Of a stretch of DNA of 27,500 nucleotides, positions 1-8,848 are shown piece after piece (position 1 is the stretch's first letter; each line of letters starts with the position of its first letter). The position numbers were made by a program, and so were the translations under genes. The stretch spans positions 1-27,500 of the forward strand of contig WPIO01000533.1 in the NCBI GenBank assembly GCA_009760855.2. Reading direction: 5' to 3'. This stretch comes from Cristatella mucedo (taxonomy: Eukaryota > Bryozoa > Phylactolaemata > Cristatellidae). A model generated the notes under the pieces. It saw nothing but the letters and a program-made list of their open reading frames with translations. It was not told the origin of the DNA and made no database searches.

Positions 1-141
1 ATTTCTAATACTAAAGAGAAGTTCTTAACTATTAATTTTGAAAATTTAAGTTTTAGAGATTCTGCGAAAACTCTACAAAGTAGTTTGGATGAACTTGTTA
101 AAACTGTATGCAAAGCAAATATGACAAGTTTAATACAATAA
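1..141 (+). pseudogene. Probable protein-primed family B DNA polymerase fragment (Polinton/adintovirus or linear-plasmid type)
   Basis: Frame 1 is open from the window edge to a TAA at 139-141 (46 residues). It has the pattern hydrophobic-x-F-x-D-S, then S-L-x-x-L-V-K about ten residues on. That pattern resembles the exonuclease region of protein-primed B-family polymerases of Polintons, adintoviruses and linear plasmids, which copy the element from a protein-primed terminus. No polymerase palm motifs follow. The frame stops and the next 60 bases are broken, so this is a fragment. It shares the low GC of 1-1690 and lies beside fibre-like pieces, which fits one decayed element. The identification rests on one short motif and is uncertain. 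The start lies outside the window. Confidence 0.4.
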
Positions 142-189
142 GACGTCTGTTAATCCTAGTGGTGCAGCAACAAAAAAGACTATGCAGAC

Positions 190-1680
190 ACTAATCTACC
201 ATTGACTGGGTGAAAATTATATTCTTATATTTAATGATCCTATGAATCCAAATGATGGAGTTAGGCTTGAATATTTAAATAGAGTATCAGACGGAAATAT
301 AGCTACTATAACATTTTTTCAGGGAGTTAAGGATAGTTAATTAACTACAGTTATATATGGAAATACATATAATGGAAGATGGATATTAATTTAAGTTATG
401 TTGTAACTCCAAGAGGAATATTTGTAGTTGGAGCAACATATATATTCCTGATATTGGGACTAAAGTCCTATACCTCTGCTAACTACGTTAGTAGGATTAC
501 AGGGTCAGTTATCTGGTGGTTATACACTAGATGCAAATACAAAACTAATACCTAGTACATTTTTCATATCAGGATCGGATTTATTCAATAAAAAAAATTA
601 ATGTAGGTGTTTATATAGCAATAAGATAAAATGTTGACAAGAAATTTATTTCTTAGATATGCAAAGAGCTCTAGATATTGACACAAATAGAATAATTAAT
701 CTTGGAAACCCTGTAGATGCATTATGATCTGTTAGTAAAACTTTCTTTGATAATAATCTTAGGAAAGATTCCGATCAAATTAATGGAGATGTATCTGCTA
801 ACTCAAAAAATATACTAGTGTATCAAATCCGTTCATTGAAGTGACATAGCAACTAAAGAATATTATGATGACAAAGTTGGAACAGGAAATTAAGAATTGA
901 TCAAAGGAAATCTAAAAGTAAATCGATTGACTATTACAGGTAATTTGTATGATTGTTTTTATTCAAACAAATTGTCTTCTATAACATTAAAAAAATAAAT
1001 CTCTTTCATTACATGTTAATTATAATGTTTTGACTTTTAATTGAAATTTAAGTGTTCAAAGAGTATTAATCGTTTTAGTAATAAATATGGTCTTGGTCTT
1101 TCTTCTTTTAGTATTTGTTTATTCAGGATGGCTGATATAAAAATAAATAAGAAAATTTACTCAAAGATAACATTAAAAGCAACAGATATAAATAAAGCCA
1201 CTAATGGAAGGGAGAATAGTTTAAACAATACAAATAGTTACATTTTTGGAAATAAAACAACTGCAACAGCATACGTTCAAATAAAGGATGATAATACAAC
1301 TAGAATGCCTTACCAAGTAGGAACAGCGTCAGTTACAATTAATATAAAAATGATAAAGAAGTAATAATTAGAAACTATCATACATTTTATTCTCCAGGAT
1401 CCGTTTCTTCTAATTTACTTCTTACTAAATACTATGGTATAGAAGATACTAACATGCTATTATTGAGTAATTCTATAACAAACCTTACTGTTTCAAGTAC
1501 ACCTACAATAAAAAAAGTTTTAGCTTCCATGTTAGCTATCCTGTTTTAAGTTACCCGCAAGTTTCATAACACCAAATTATCTAGATGTTATTGAAATCGG
1601 ATTGCTAGCAAGAGTTGTATTATCACAACTTAATTCAGCTGAGTTTCCGTGGAAGGAGATTAGAATTACCGACGTTTAAA
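190..1680 (+). pseudogene. Decayed fibre-like structural protein of a viral or Polinton-like element
   Basis: This AT-rich stretch is open in short pieces that switch frame and hit stops several times, for example at 340, 597, 728 and 1363. Several pieces resemble phage or viral fibre proteins. Around 660-800 is a D-x-x-x-N-x-I-x-N-L-x-N-P pattern followed by a V-S-K segment, like the repeated segment of tail-fibre proteins. Around 900-950 is a G-N-L-x-V-x-x-L-T-I-T-G-N-L pattern, like fibre beta repeats. The last piece ends at a TAA at 1678-1680. The longest intact stretch is 1041-1364. The role was probably receptor binding or capsid decoration in the parent element. The many breaks mean it is not functional. 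Family placement is inference. Confidence 0.4.
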
Positions 1681-1697
1681 CTTTCCAATCGACACAT

Positions 1698-2193
1698 TCC
1701 TCCCTCGCGGACGGAGCCACCTCCCTCGCGGACGGAGCCGCCTCCCTCGCGGACGCCGCCGCCTCCCTCGCGGACGGAGCCGCCTCCCTCGCGGACGGAG
1801 CCGCCTCCCTCGCGGACGGAGCCGCCTCCCTCGCGGACGGAGCCGCCTCCCCTCGCGGACGCCGCCGCCTCCCTCGCGGACGCCGCCGCCTCCCTCGCGG
1901 ACGCCGCCGCCTCCCTCGCGGACGCCGCCGCCTCCCTCGCGAACGGAGCCGCCTCCCTCGCGGACGCCACCGACTCTCGCGCGGACGCCGCCACCTCCCT
2001 CACGGACGCCGCTGACTCACGCGCGGACGCCGCCGCCGCCTCGCGCACGGACGCTGCCGCCTCCCTTGCGGACGCCGCCGCCTCGCGCCCGGACGCCGCC
2101 GCCTCCCTTGCGGACGCCGCCGCCTTCCTCGCGGACGCCGCCGCCTCCCTCATGGACGCCGCCGCCTTCGTCACGGACGCCGCCGCCTCTCCG
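1698..2193. repeat. CpG-rich 21-bp minisatellite, about 23 units
   Basis: The unit is about 21 bp and built around CCTCCCTCGCGGACGGAGCC (variant ending GCCGCC). There are two main variants. The GGAGCC type fills most of about 1703-1850 and the GCCGCC type follows. Later units are more diverged (TCACGG, TCATGG, CGCGCGG). One extra C near 1850 shifts the reading frame, so the plus-strand translation changes from a P-P-P-S-R-T-E heptad to an A-A-A-S-L-A-D heptad. The minus strand is also open, as A-R-E-A-A-A-S heptads. Both are open because the unit has no stop codon in those frames. That is a property of the repeat and not evidence of a gene. Confidence 0.9.
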
Positions 2194-2336
2194 TGCGCCG
2201 CCTCACTGTCTGTCGCCTCAGCCACACCGCTGACCATTGCCTCGCACAACGCCGTTGCTCAAGGTCAGGAGGGCGTGTAGTTCGACTATATATGCTGGCC
2301 GGTACTGCCCCTCCGCTAAAACCGCTGGTGAACAGG

Positions 2337-2453
2337 GGTTCGACGAATCACCGCAATCCACTCTAATTAGTAGTTAGCAACGACCAGACGTAAGCGTTGC
2401 CGAGTTCAAATTTTGTGCTGATATTGTAGTGCATGTTTGAATTCATCTGTTCA
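2337..2453 (+). repeat. Left arm of a long inverted repeat
   Basis: Read as reverse complement, this segment matches 5167-5293 almost base for base. Shared blocks include AACGCTTACGTCTGGTCGTTGCTA, CTAATTAGAGTGGAT and ATTCGTCGAACCC; the first block continues a longer match. The arm is about 117 bp. The two arms enclose about 2.7 kb of satellite-like DNA, as terminal inverted repeats of a DNA transposon or foldback element would. No target-site duplication was identified. Confidence 0.75.
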
Positions 2454-2493
2454 CAAAAAAAAATAAAAAAATACGGAAATCTACTCGTTATAA

Positions 2494-2829
2494 GTGTACA
2501 CACTCAACTCAAGTCGTGAGGCCAGGGGTATGGGTCAAGTGTTCGTACCAGGCGAGGGAGACCTTGTAGTTAGCAGAAAAAACATAGTCACCGGCCCTCC
2601 ACGGCCAGGTGTGGTGAGCATTAGCAAAATACCAGGTAGGGCTAAAACATCAGCGGTAAGGCGAGAAGCTACATTAATTAGTAAAGCTTCAGGCTCGCAC
2701 AGCTCTAGTGACGTTAAGGTGAAAATGATATACATTTATTTATCGCCCTCTACCAGAGGGCTGTGGAGGAAGTTTCCAGGGGTGCGAACTTTCGGTTTGG
2801 AGGTCACTGCCCAGCCATTAGGGGCCTAG
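2494..2829 (+). other. Unassigned open reading frame inside the inverted-repeat block
   Basis: This is an uninterrupted stretch of 111 codons ending in TAG. It begins at a GTG; the first ATG is at 2530. The composition is rich in S, K, R and G with a short hydrophobic patch near the end, which is not obviously random, but no domain is recognised. It lies just inside the left inverted arm. It could be an exon of the element, a captured host fragment or chance. No splice sites or promoter were identified. Confidence 0.15.
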
Positions 2830-2878
2830 TCAGTCGGATAAAGAAGCATTTTACATTAAGCATATTACATTTTGTATA

Positions 2879-2905
2879 ACATCGCACTTTAAAAAAGTGC
2901 GATGT
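2879..2905. repeat. Perfect 12-bp palindrome with 3-nt loop
   Basis: The arm ACATCGCACTTT at 2879-2890 is followed by AAA and then by its exact reverse complement at 2894-2905. It would form a strong hairpin or cruciform. It lies between the left inverted arm and the first satellite unit. Confidence 0.85.
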
Positions 2906-2940
2906 AATACCTAATGCGTACTTTAGCTTTGCACAGCCTA

Positions 2941-5110
2941 GGTGCAGTCGATTTGCGACGAATAGCAAAAGATTGCTGTATTGACCTAAGCCTTTGCCGT
3001 TAATTGCAATGCAGTGATCGAGAGCTGGCATTATCAGTGAAATTTCCTGGGTGCACAAAAAATAGAGTATACACGAACGAGAAATCTAAATGAAAGCATC
3101 GCCTAGCAGCGTCCAGTCTATTTTTAATGGGCCGTTATTGATTTCCGTATTTTTCCAGGCTGTTGCCGTCGATTGCCGCGAATTGCCCTCGCATGTACGT
3201 TCAAGATTGGTTGATAGGATACGGTTGCACTTTTAATGCAGCACACACTGTTACGCAAGAAAAATGCGATCTCCTCCCACCAGCTTTGCTTGTAATTGTA
3301 ACAGACAATCATAGATTGCTGTATTGTCTCGGGCAATTGCCGTCGATTGCCATGGACTGCCCAAGGTTGAACGCGGAAAAAGAAAGCAACGTGCGCCCAC
3401 AGTGAGCGTTATGTGGTTGGATAATTACAAATTCAAACGGCCAGCATCCAGCAAATTTGAACCAGATTGCTGCAGAGACCGGATCATTGCCGTCGATTGC
3501 CGTGCATTGCCCTCGATTGTGCCTTTGTAAAAAGGATGTGGCTGCACTTTTAATGCAGTTTAGTGCCATACGCAAGAAAAGTTTGAGCTTCTCTCAGCAA
3601 CTGTCGGTCCATTTGTAACTGTCTGTTATGGATTGGCGTATTTCCCCGGGCCATTGCCGTCGATTGCTGTGGGTTGCCATCGATTGAACGCGCACCATGG
3701 GTAAAAATTATGCGCGCACACAGGTACATGTTACGTGGAATGAGAGTTTCAGTTTATTGCAGCCAATCTTGTCAATTATCCATGGATTTCGCTATCGGCC
3801 CCTACTATTGCTATTGATTGCCGTGCATTGCTGACAGTTAACAAACAAAGCATCTTGAAAATTCTACGGTTTTACTTTGGACGCAGCGGAGTGTTATATA
3901 TAATGACAATTGAGACTTCCGTGCTGTCAATTTCTCTTCAATTTGCCGGGAATTGGTGTATTGGCCCAGGATATTGCTGTCGATTGCCGTTCATTGCTCG
4001 CGATTGTACGTATGCAATTGGTTAAAATGATTCGATTGCACTTTCAACACAGTGGGCTGTGACAGGTAAGATAAATTTGATCTTGGCCCAGTCACTTTCC
4101 AGTGATTTGCGACGGACCCTAATGGATTGCCGTATTTCCCGGGCCATTGCCGCCTGTTGCCGTGCATTGCCCAAGATTGAACGAATTTTACTGGCCCGGG
4201 CAATTGCAATCAATTGCAGTGCATTGCTGCAGAATGGCCGAGGCAATTACAGTGAAGTTATGCGAGTACACCATAACCGAAGAGTAGAGCAACGTGCAAT
4301 CCTAATTAGAGCCACTAGTGTACGCGTTCCGGTCGCTGTGTGGCGGATTGCAGCGGATTTCGTCGGATTGAGGTGGATTGCGGTATGGGACCGGGTCGTT
4401 GCAGTCAATTGCAACTCATTGCATGAGAACGCGTGTGCACAATGGAGCGAAATTTTGTGGATGCACTTTGAACTGAGTCTAGTCTTATGTGCAATGTCAA
4501 TTACAGCTTCGCGATGGCGATTTGAGGATGATTTGCAGTGGAATAGAGTGGATTGTGGTAGTTTTCTAGGTCATTTCAGTCAATTGCCGCCCATTGCCAC
4601 AGTGCGAGGTTGCACAATTTTTTTTTATTTTACGTGGTTGTGCACACAGCACGAGGCACTTTAATATGCAATAAAAACTGGAGCTCGGCGGAATGTATTT
4701 CGATTTTTTATGCTTTTATGCGGTGGATCCTGTGGATTGAAGTGGATAGTGGTATTGGCCCGGGCTACTACAGTCGATTGCACGAGCACGGCCATGCCAT
4801 TGCAAGCGAAATTTCTTTACTGTAATTGTCGCAGAGTGTGCCGTCATATGCAATCAAAAAAGAAGCTTTTCGATCAGGATTTATTTCGTTGCATAATGGA
4901 AACACAGTGGATTGTGGTATTGGCATGGGCCACAGCAATCTCATTTCAGTGGACTTCGTGAGGACACGATCACGCGGAATTTTCTGGATACATTCTACGT
5001 GTAGCATAGTTTAATATTCCAAATTTTTGGAGCTGTTCGCAGCTGATTTGGGGTGGATTTCACGGAAACTAGAATGGATTTCGGTGGATTGCAGCGGATT
5101 GCGGTACAGT
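2941..5110 (+). repeat. Degenerate satellite-like repeat, about 170-bp units, about 12-13 copies
   Basis: A core close to GGCCATTGCCGTCGATTGCC followed by GTGCATTGCCC recurs in one orientation. Core starts are near 2994, 3163, 3337, 3487, 3654, 3808, 3974, 4147, 4204, 4399, 4575, 4768 and 4931. Spacing is mostly 150-195 bp, with one 57-bp gap where a unit seems shortened. Further shared words are TTTTAATGCAG, ATTGGCCCGGGC and GTGGATTGCGGT. Units are well diverged, so this is an old array or one under weak homogenisation. Small ORFs across it are by-products. Confidence 0.7.
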
Positions 5111-5166
5111 CGTCCGGTGTCAAAGCTCATTTGCATAAGTGCTCTCTCGCAGCGACATGCAATTTT

Positions 5167-5293
5167 GTGGACAGATAAATTCGAACATGTACTAAAATAT
5201 CAGCGAAAATTTTGAGCTCGCCAACGCTTACGTCTGGTCGTTGCTAGCCTAATTAGAGTGGATTTCGGTGGATTTCGGTTATTCGTCGAACCC
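5167..5293 (+). repeat. Right arm of a long inverted repeat
   Basis: This arm pairs with the left arm at 2337-2453 as its reverse complement, with scattered mismatches. The arms begin GTGGACAGATAAATTCGAAC here and GTGAACAGATGAATTCAAAC in the complement of the left arm. The right arm has an extra copy of GGATTTCGGT near 5261-5278. Confidence 0.75.
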
Positions 5294-8200
5294 GAGTGGA
5301 AGAGAGGGGGCGAGGGAAGTCGTGCATCATGCATTGAACAATACACTGTTGGCGTTAGTCACCGGCTGGCTCTCTGCGTTCGCGAACCGAACACGACACT
5401 AAGCTCACTAAGTTCTGGCCGGCGACAGTACCTCTTCTAGAGGCACCCATCAGTAGTAACGGGTTGCTAACCGCTTCTGCAATTTTAGCAAGTCAACGGA
5501 AATGCTTTGGAAAATGTCCGGCATCTACATGTGTCACAGGGCTCGAGCCCACTGCCTCGACCTTCGAAGGCCAGCATACCACCCCTGTGCCGAATCCGGG
5601 GTGGATCGGCCGTACTTCAGCTTACTCGGCTCATTACTAGGACATCGCCAGTAATTGAATTTCACTCAGATTCTACCTTAGTTTAATTTGTATCTCTCTA
5701 TTCGGAGGTGCTGCCGTCTGGGCAAGTTGGATTCCAGTAACTTGGTGCAGTGGGAGTGGCTGGGGGAATTCCCAACCAGCCGCCCAAGTACGTATCGAGA
5801 GGTCAGGGGAAAACCCATACACGGAAGCCGCACGAGAGCTAGCCACATCCGTGCTCGCGGTACGGATCGTCGGGTACAGATCGTGGTACTCGTCCGAGGT
5901 GTGCCTCGTTGAGCTCGGTACTCGGGTGCGTGCGGTTGAATCGAGGACTGCTGTAACTAGTCTTGGGATAACAGAGCTGTACCTACGGGCGGTAAGACCT
6001 GGTCGCTGGCAATGCGACGTGTATTCACTCTAGTTAGCCATTGGTAGTAGTCCTCCGATCGATGGGAATTCAGTGCGTTCAGCTGACAAAAGCAGGCATG
6101 CTCACCACATAAAACACGGCTATACTCGTGTTGCGGGCCTTGCAATTATGTATTTTGCGATCGTGCACCTACACGGGTGTGGGTTGTCTCCAAATGTGTG
6201 AATACTGGGTGCACGCGACAGATAGGACCACTTTCCATCACCCGATCTGAATCGCCGAGACGTCGTTAGGCGAATACGGCCAGGCTTCGGTAGCCTGGAG
6301 CTGTACCAGCTTGGTGTTTGGGAACGCCAGTAACGGGCTAGGTGGGTGGCTTTTTTGCTTTGTCAGTGGCTGTGGCCAGGTTGCTGGCGTGGCAACTCGG
6401 GTATGTTTACTTCGTGCTTACGGGTGCTTTTCTGTGGGTGACGTGTAATGGGGGCTGAGTGTCAACCAAATAAGCCACGGCAACAGGCTGAGCGGCAGCC
6501 GAGTCGGAAGGAAGCCGGCTCGCCAATCATTTCTAACTCTTGTATCGATTCGCTCGAGCCCGCCACTGAGCAGACGCTGTTTACAGCTTGCTGTGAGCTT
6601 GTAACTATTTGCTCAATCCAAGGCCAAGGCCAGATTTTTGTGCTACACCAGTGCGATGCATATTATGGATGCTAGGCAGCCACGGGATTGCTGACGGTCA
6701 CTTTAGGCTCTTGAAATAGGCCACCTTTGCACGAACAGCGATTCTCAACTTTGAACTTGCAGCCCTGCAGGCCTTGAGCTTCCGGTGTGGCTGGCAGTTT
6801 ACTGCGTTTACAGTGTACTAGTTTAGTTTGCTGACGACTTCGACTCTCGCATCAGCCTATCTTGAAAGTCCTATCCCGCGAAAGCAGATTGTTTATTAAG
6901 CTCAGCCATGGTCGGACCGGTTGTTGGTGGGGAGGATTCAAGCCCGTCTTTAGGCTTCGGCTTCAGAAAAGAGAGAAGGCAAAGCAGAGCATGGCACGAT
7001 TAAATCTATGAAACTTCATGTTAAATGTACTGCCTGAGGTCGACCTATGTTTGGTGCTACGTTTTGATGCGAAAGACGTTCCCTTGCCATTGTGTTATCC
7101 TAGCTCAGACGTGCTTTATCTGCTCTTTGTCGTGCTTTCAGACCTTGCCCGTACCGTGGTTTTTCTAATGCTGCTGAGAAGTCCTACTATGATAAGGGAT
7201 TTATTTACCTATATACCCACCTGTCAGCCGCCCGCGAGGCTGACTTGGGCCTCGCGTGGAGCCGTACTGTAGTACGTTGGTATTCAGAAACCTGCATCAT
7301 CTTTGACATTTTGAATGTCTGCTTCGCGGTTAGGCAGGTGGTTCCTACTTGTTTAGCTGTGTGAGTTTACATGTAGGTTGTTCGCCTCTCTAGTGCTTAG
7401 CGATCATTCGCCTATAATAGTCGGCCTCCATAGCAGCTTTCGAAGTCGGCTGCTTGTCCGATCGTGTTTGCTGCATCACAGATCACGTTGTACATTATAA
7501 CGAGGGAGCATATAGGGTAACTAAGAGTCTGGCTGGGCCAACAGCCAGTTTGCATAGCAAAAATAGAGCACTGACGGCTGTCATCGAACTTACCGAACGT
7601 ACCTTCGACCTGAAGAAGGACTCGTGTTTTTGTCGGTGTCGGAGCATCTAACGCTGGATTATTGCCCAGCCTCACAAGGCCTGCGATCAGCAATCGGGAT
7701 AAAAGTCCTGATGTACTTTCTGCCCTTTTTATTGTCTTATGCCGAAGCTAATGCCTCTGCAGGTATTGAAGATTGCCTAAATCAAATGCTAGCAATGATG
7801 CAGGAGTAAGGCATAGGAGCCAGCCTTTCTCACTCGTACCTAACCTCCTAGACCCTTACACCTACTGAGGCAGGCTTTTTCCGAGTCATTCGCAGCTCTC
7901 ATTGTTTGCAACAATTCTTCATCGACCACCTTTAATCCGTCGTGAGTTAATCGAGCCGGTCGTAACACGCTACTGAATTGCAAGCCTATTTGGCATCACC
8001 GTTGGCTGCAACGAACCGCATAAAACCTGTTTATTCATTGGTGCTGGGGTACTCTCTGTCTTTCACCCTGAGTGAAGCAGGGGTGAAAGTAAAGTCAGTG
8101 TGTGCCACGTTTGATCATTTGTGCTTAGCTTCTGGCGTTTCATCGTGACATTCGTTAGTTGAGCCGGTCTGTGGGAGGGAAGAGTTGGTACAATTCTCGA

Positions 8201-8654
8201 TACTGGATACCCGTGGCGCCGGTTCGACTCCTGCGGGCGAAGACGAGCGTCGCACGGAGTGTTTGAGTGCTAGCCTTATCAATCTGGCTGGCGGCTTCGC
8301 AGCTGCATGCCTGGTGCACCCGGCTACCATTGATTGAGTGAGTAGCGATTGCTGTGGCCGGAGCCACGCATGGAGCAGCAAACTGGGCGGACCCATATTC
8401 GTATGCCTCGTCAGGTCAGCAACGAAAACACATATTTCTCAATTCCACTTGATTTGCAACCGCCGAGTTCCCGTCGAGTAACCGCTACATGATTTTTCGC
8501 TACAGTCTTCATTTATCGCAGGGCTAGTCCCAGCCACATACAAATTTTGCTGTTCTTGCCCGCTACAGTAAGAGTTTTGCAGGTCTCGGCCCCCTGAATG
8601 AAAAATCCTGGCTTCGAGCGCTTTTTGGCATGCTAGTCGCCCGTGTTTGTTCAG
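5294..8654. other. 3.4 kb with no recognisable gene
   Basis: The many ORFs here are under 100 codons and overlap each other on both strands. None shows a known domain, a convincing pair of splice sites or repeat homology. A possible tRNA-like SINE remnant at 5521-5610 and a small hairpin at 8060-8089 (arms CTTTCACCC and GGGTGAAAG) are the only structures noted. The stretch just before 8655 may contain the promoter or a 5' untranslated exon of the BAK-like gene. No TATA box or other defined element could be assigned. Confidence 0.5.
5521..5610 (-). repeat. Possible degraded tRNA-derived SINE head
   Basis: On the minus strand a B-box-like GGGCTCGAGCCC (5539-5550) follows tRNA-like sequence, and a CACATGTA segment follows it. 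This resembles the CATATGTGAAGCGCC that follows the same B box in the SINE-A copies at 14990 and 26393. The LINE-derived tail is not visible. Weak call. Confidence 0.25.
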
Positions 8655-8660
8655 GCACTG

Positions 8661-8848
8661 ATGGCCAGCCAACTTCCTGAAGGCAGCGGGGACGCGGTGG
8701 TAGAGCTGGACACACCTGATTGCAACCAAACTGAAGGTGTAGTGTGGAGTTTTATGCGGCATCGCTTTACGTTAGACCAAGCTAATGACGACTCGCGGCT
8801 CGACGTCGCAGCTCCCATTGCTGGTGAGCTGTCCGCTGCCCCTTCGAG
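8661..8848 (+). CDS. BAK1: BAK-like gene, exon 1 (coding part), BH4-like region
   Basis: It codes from M-A-S-Q-L-P to the first two bases of an arginine codon and includes the BH4-like segment V-W-S-F-M-R-H-R-F. The donor is GAG|GTACGT. A good acceptor (GTGTTTGTTCAG) ends at 8654, six bases before the ATG, so an upstream non-coding exon is likely. Confidence 0.85.

Larger units (their letters stand above)
2337..5293. mobile_element. Candidate inverted-repeat-bounded element (foldback or non-autonomous DNA transposon)
   Basis: Two arms of about 117 and 127 bp in inverted orientation enclose an interior filled with satellite-like units and one 111-codon ORF. No transposase is recognisable. The structure fits a non-autonomous DNA transposon whose interior is a tandem array, or a foldback element. 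A segmental inverted duplication of a satellite end is an alternative. Exact ends and target-site duplications could not be fixed. Confidence 0.45.

Noticed and set aside
1615-2280. Long ORFs on both strands (221 and 204 codons) over the minisatellite
   Set aside because: They are open because the 21-bp unit lacks stops in those frames. The plus ORF starts inside another broken frame and changes repeat type at a single-base insertion.
2941-5110. CRISPR array or regularly spaced binding sites
   Set aside because: The repeated core is imperfect, the spacing varies from 57 to 195 bp and the sequence between cores is also related, which indicates a degenerate satellite in a eukaryotic genome.
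7018-7272. 84-codon hydrophobic ORF as a membrane protein
   Set aside because: No family resemblance, no start context or splice support, and similar-sized chance ORFs surround it.
8150-8260. tRNA-like segment with GGTTCGACTCC
   Set aside because: Only the B-box-like word fits. No A box at the right distance, no cloverleaf and no second copy in the window.
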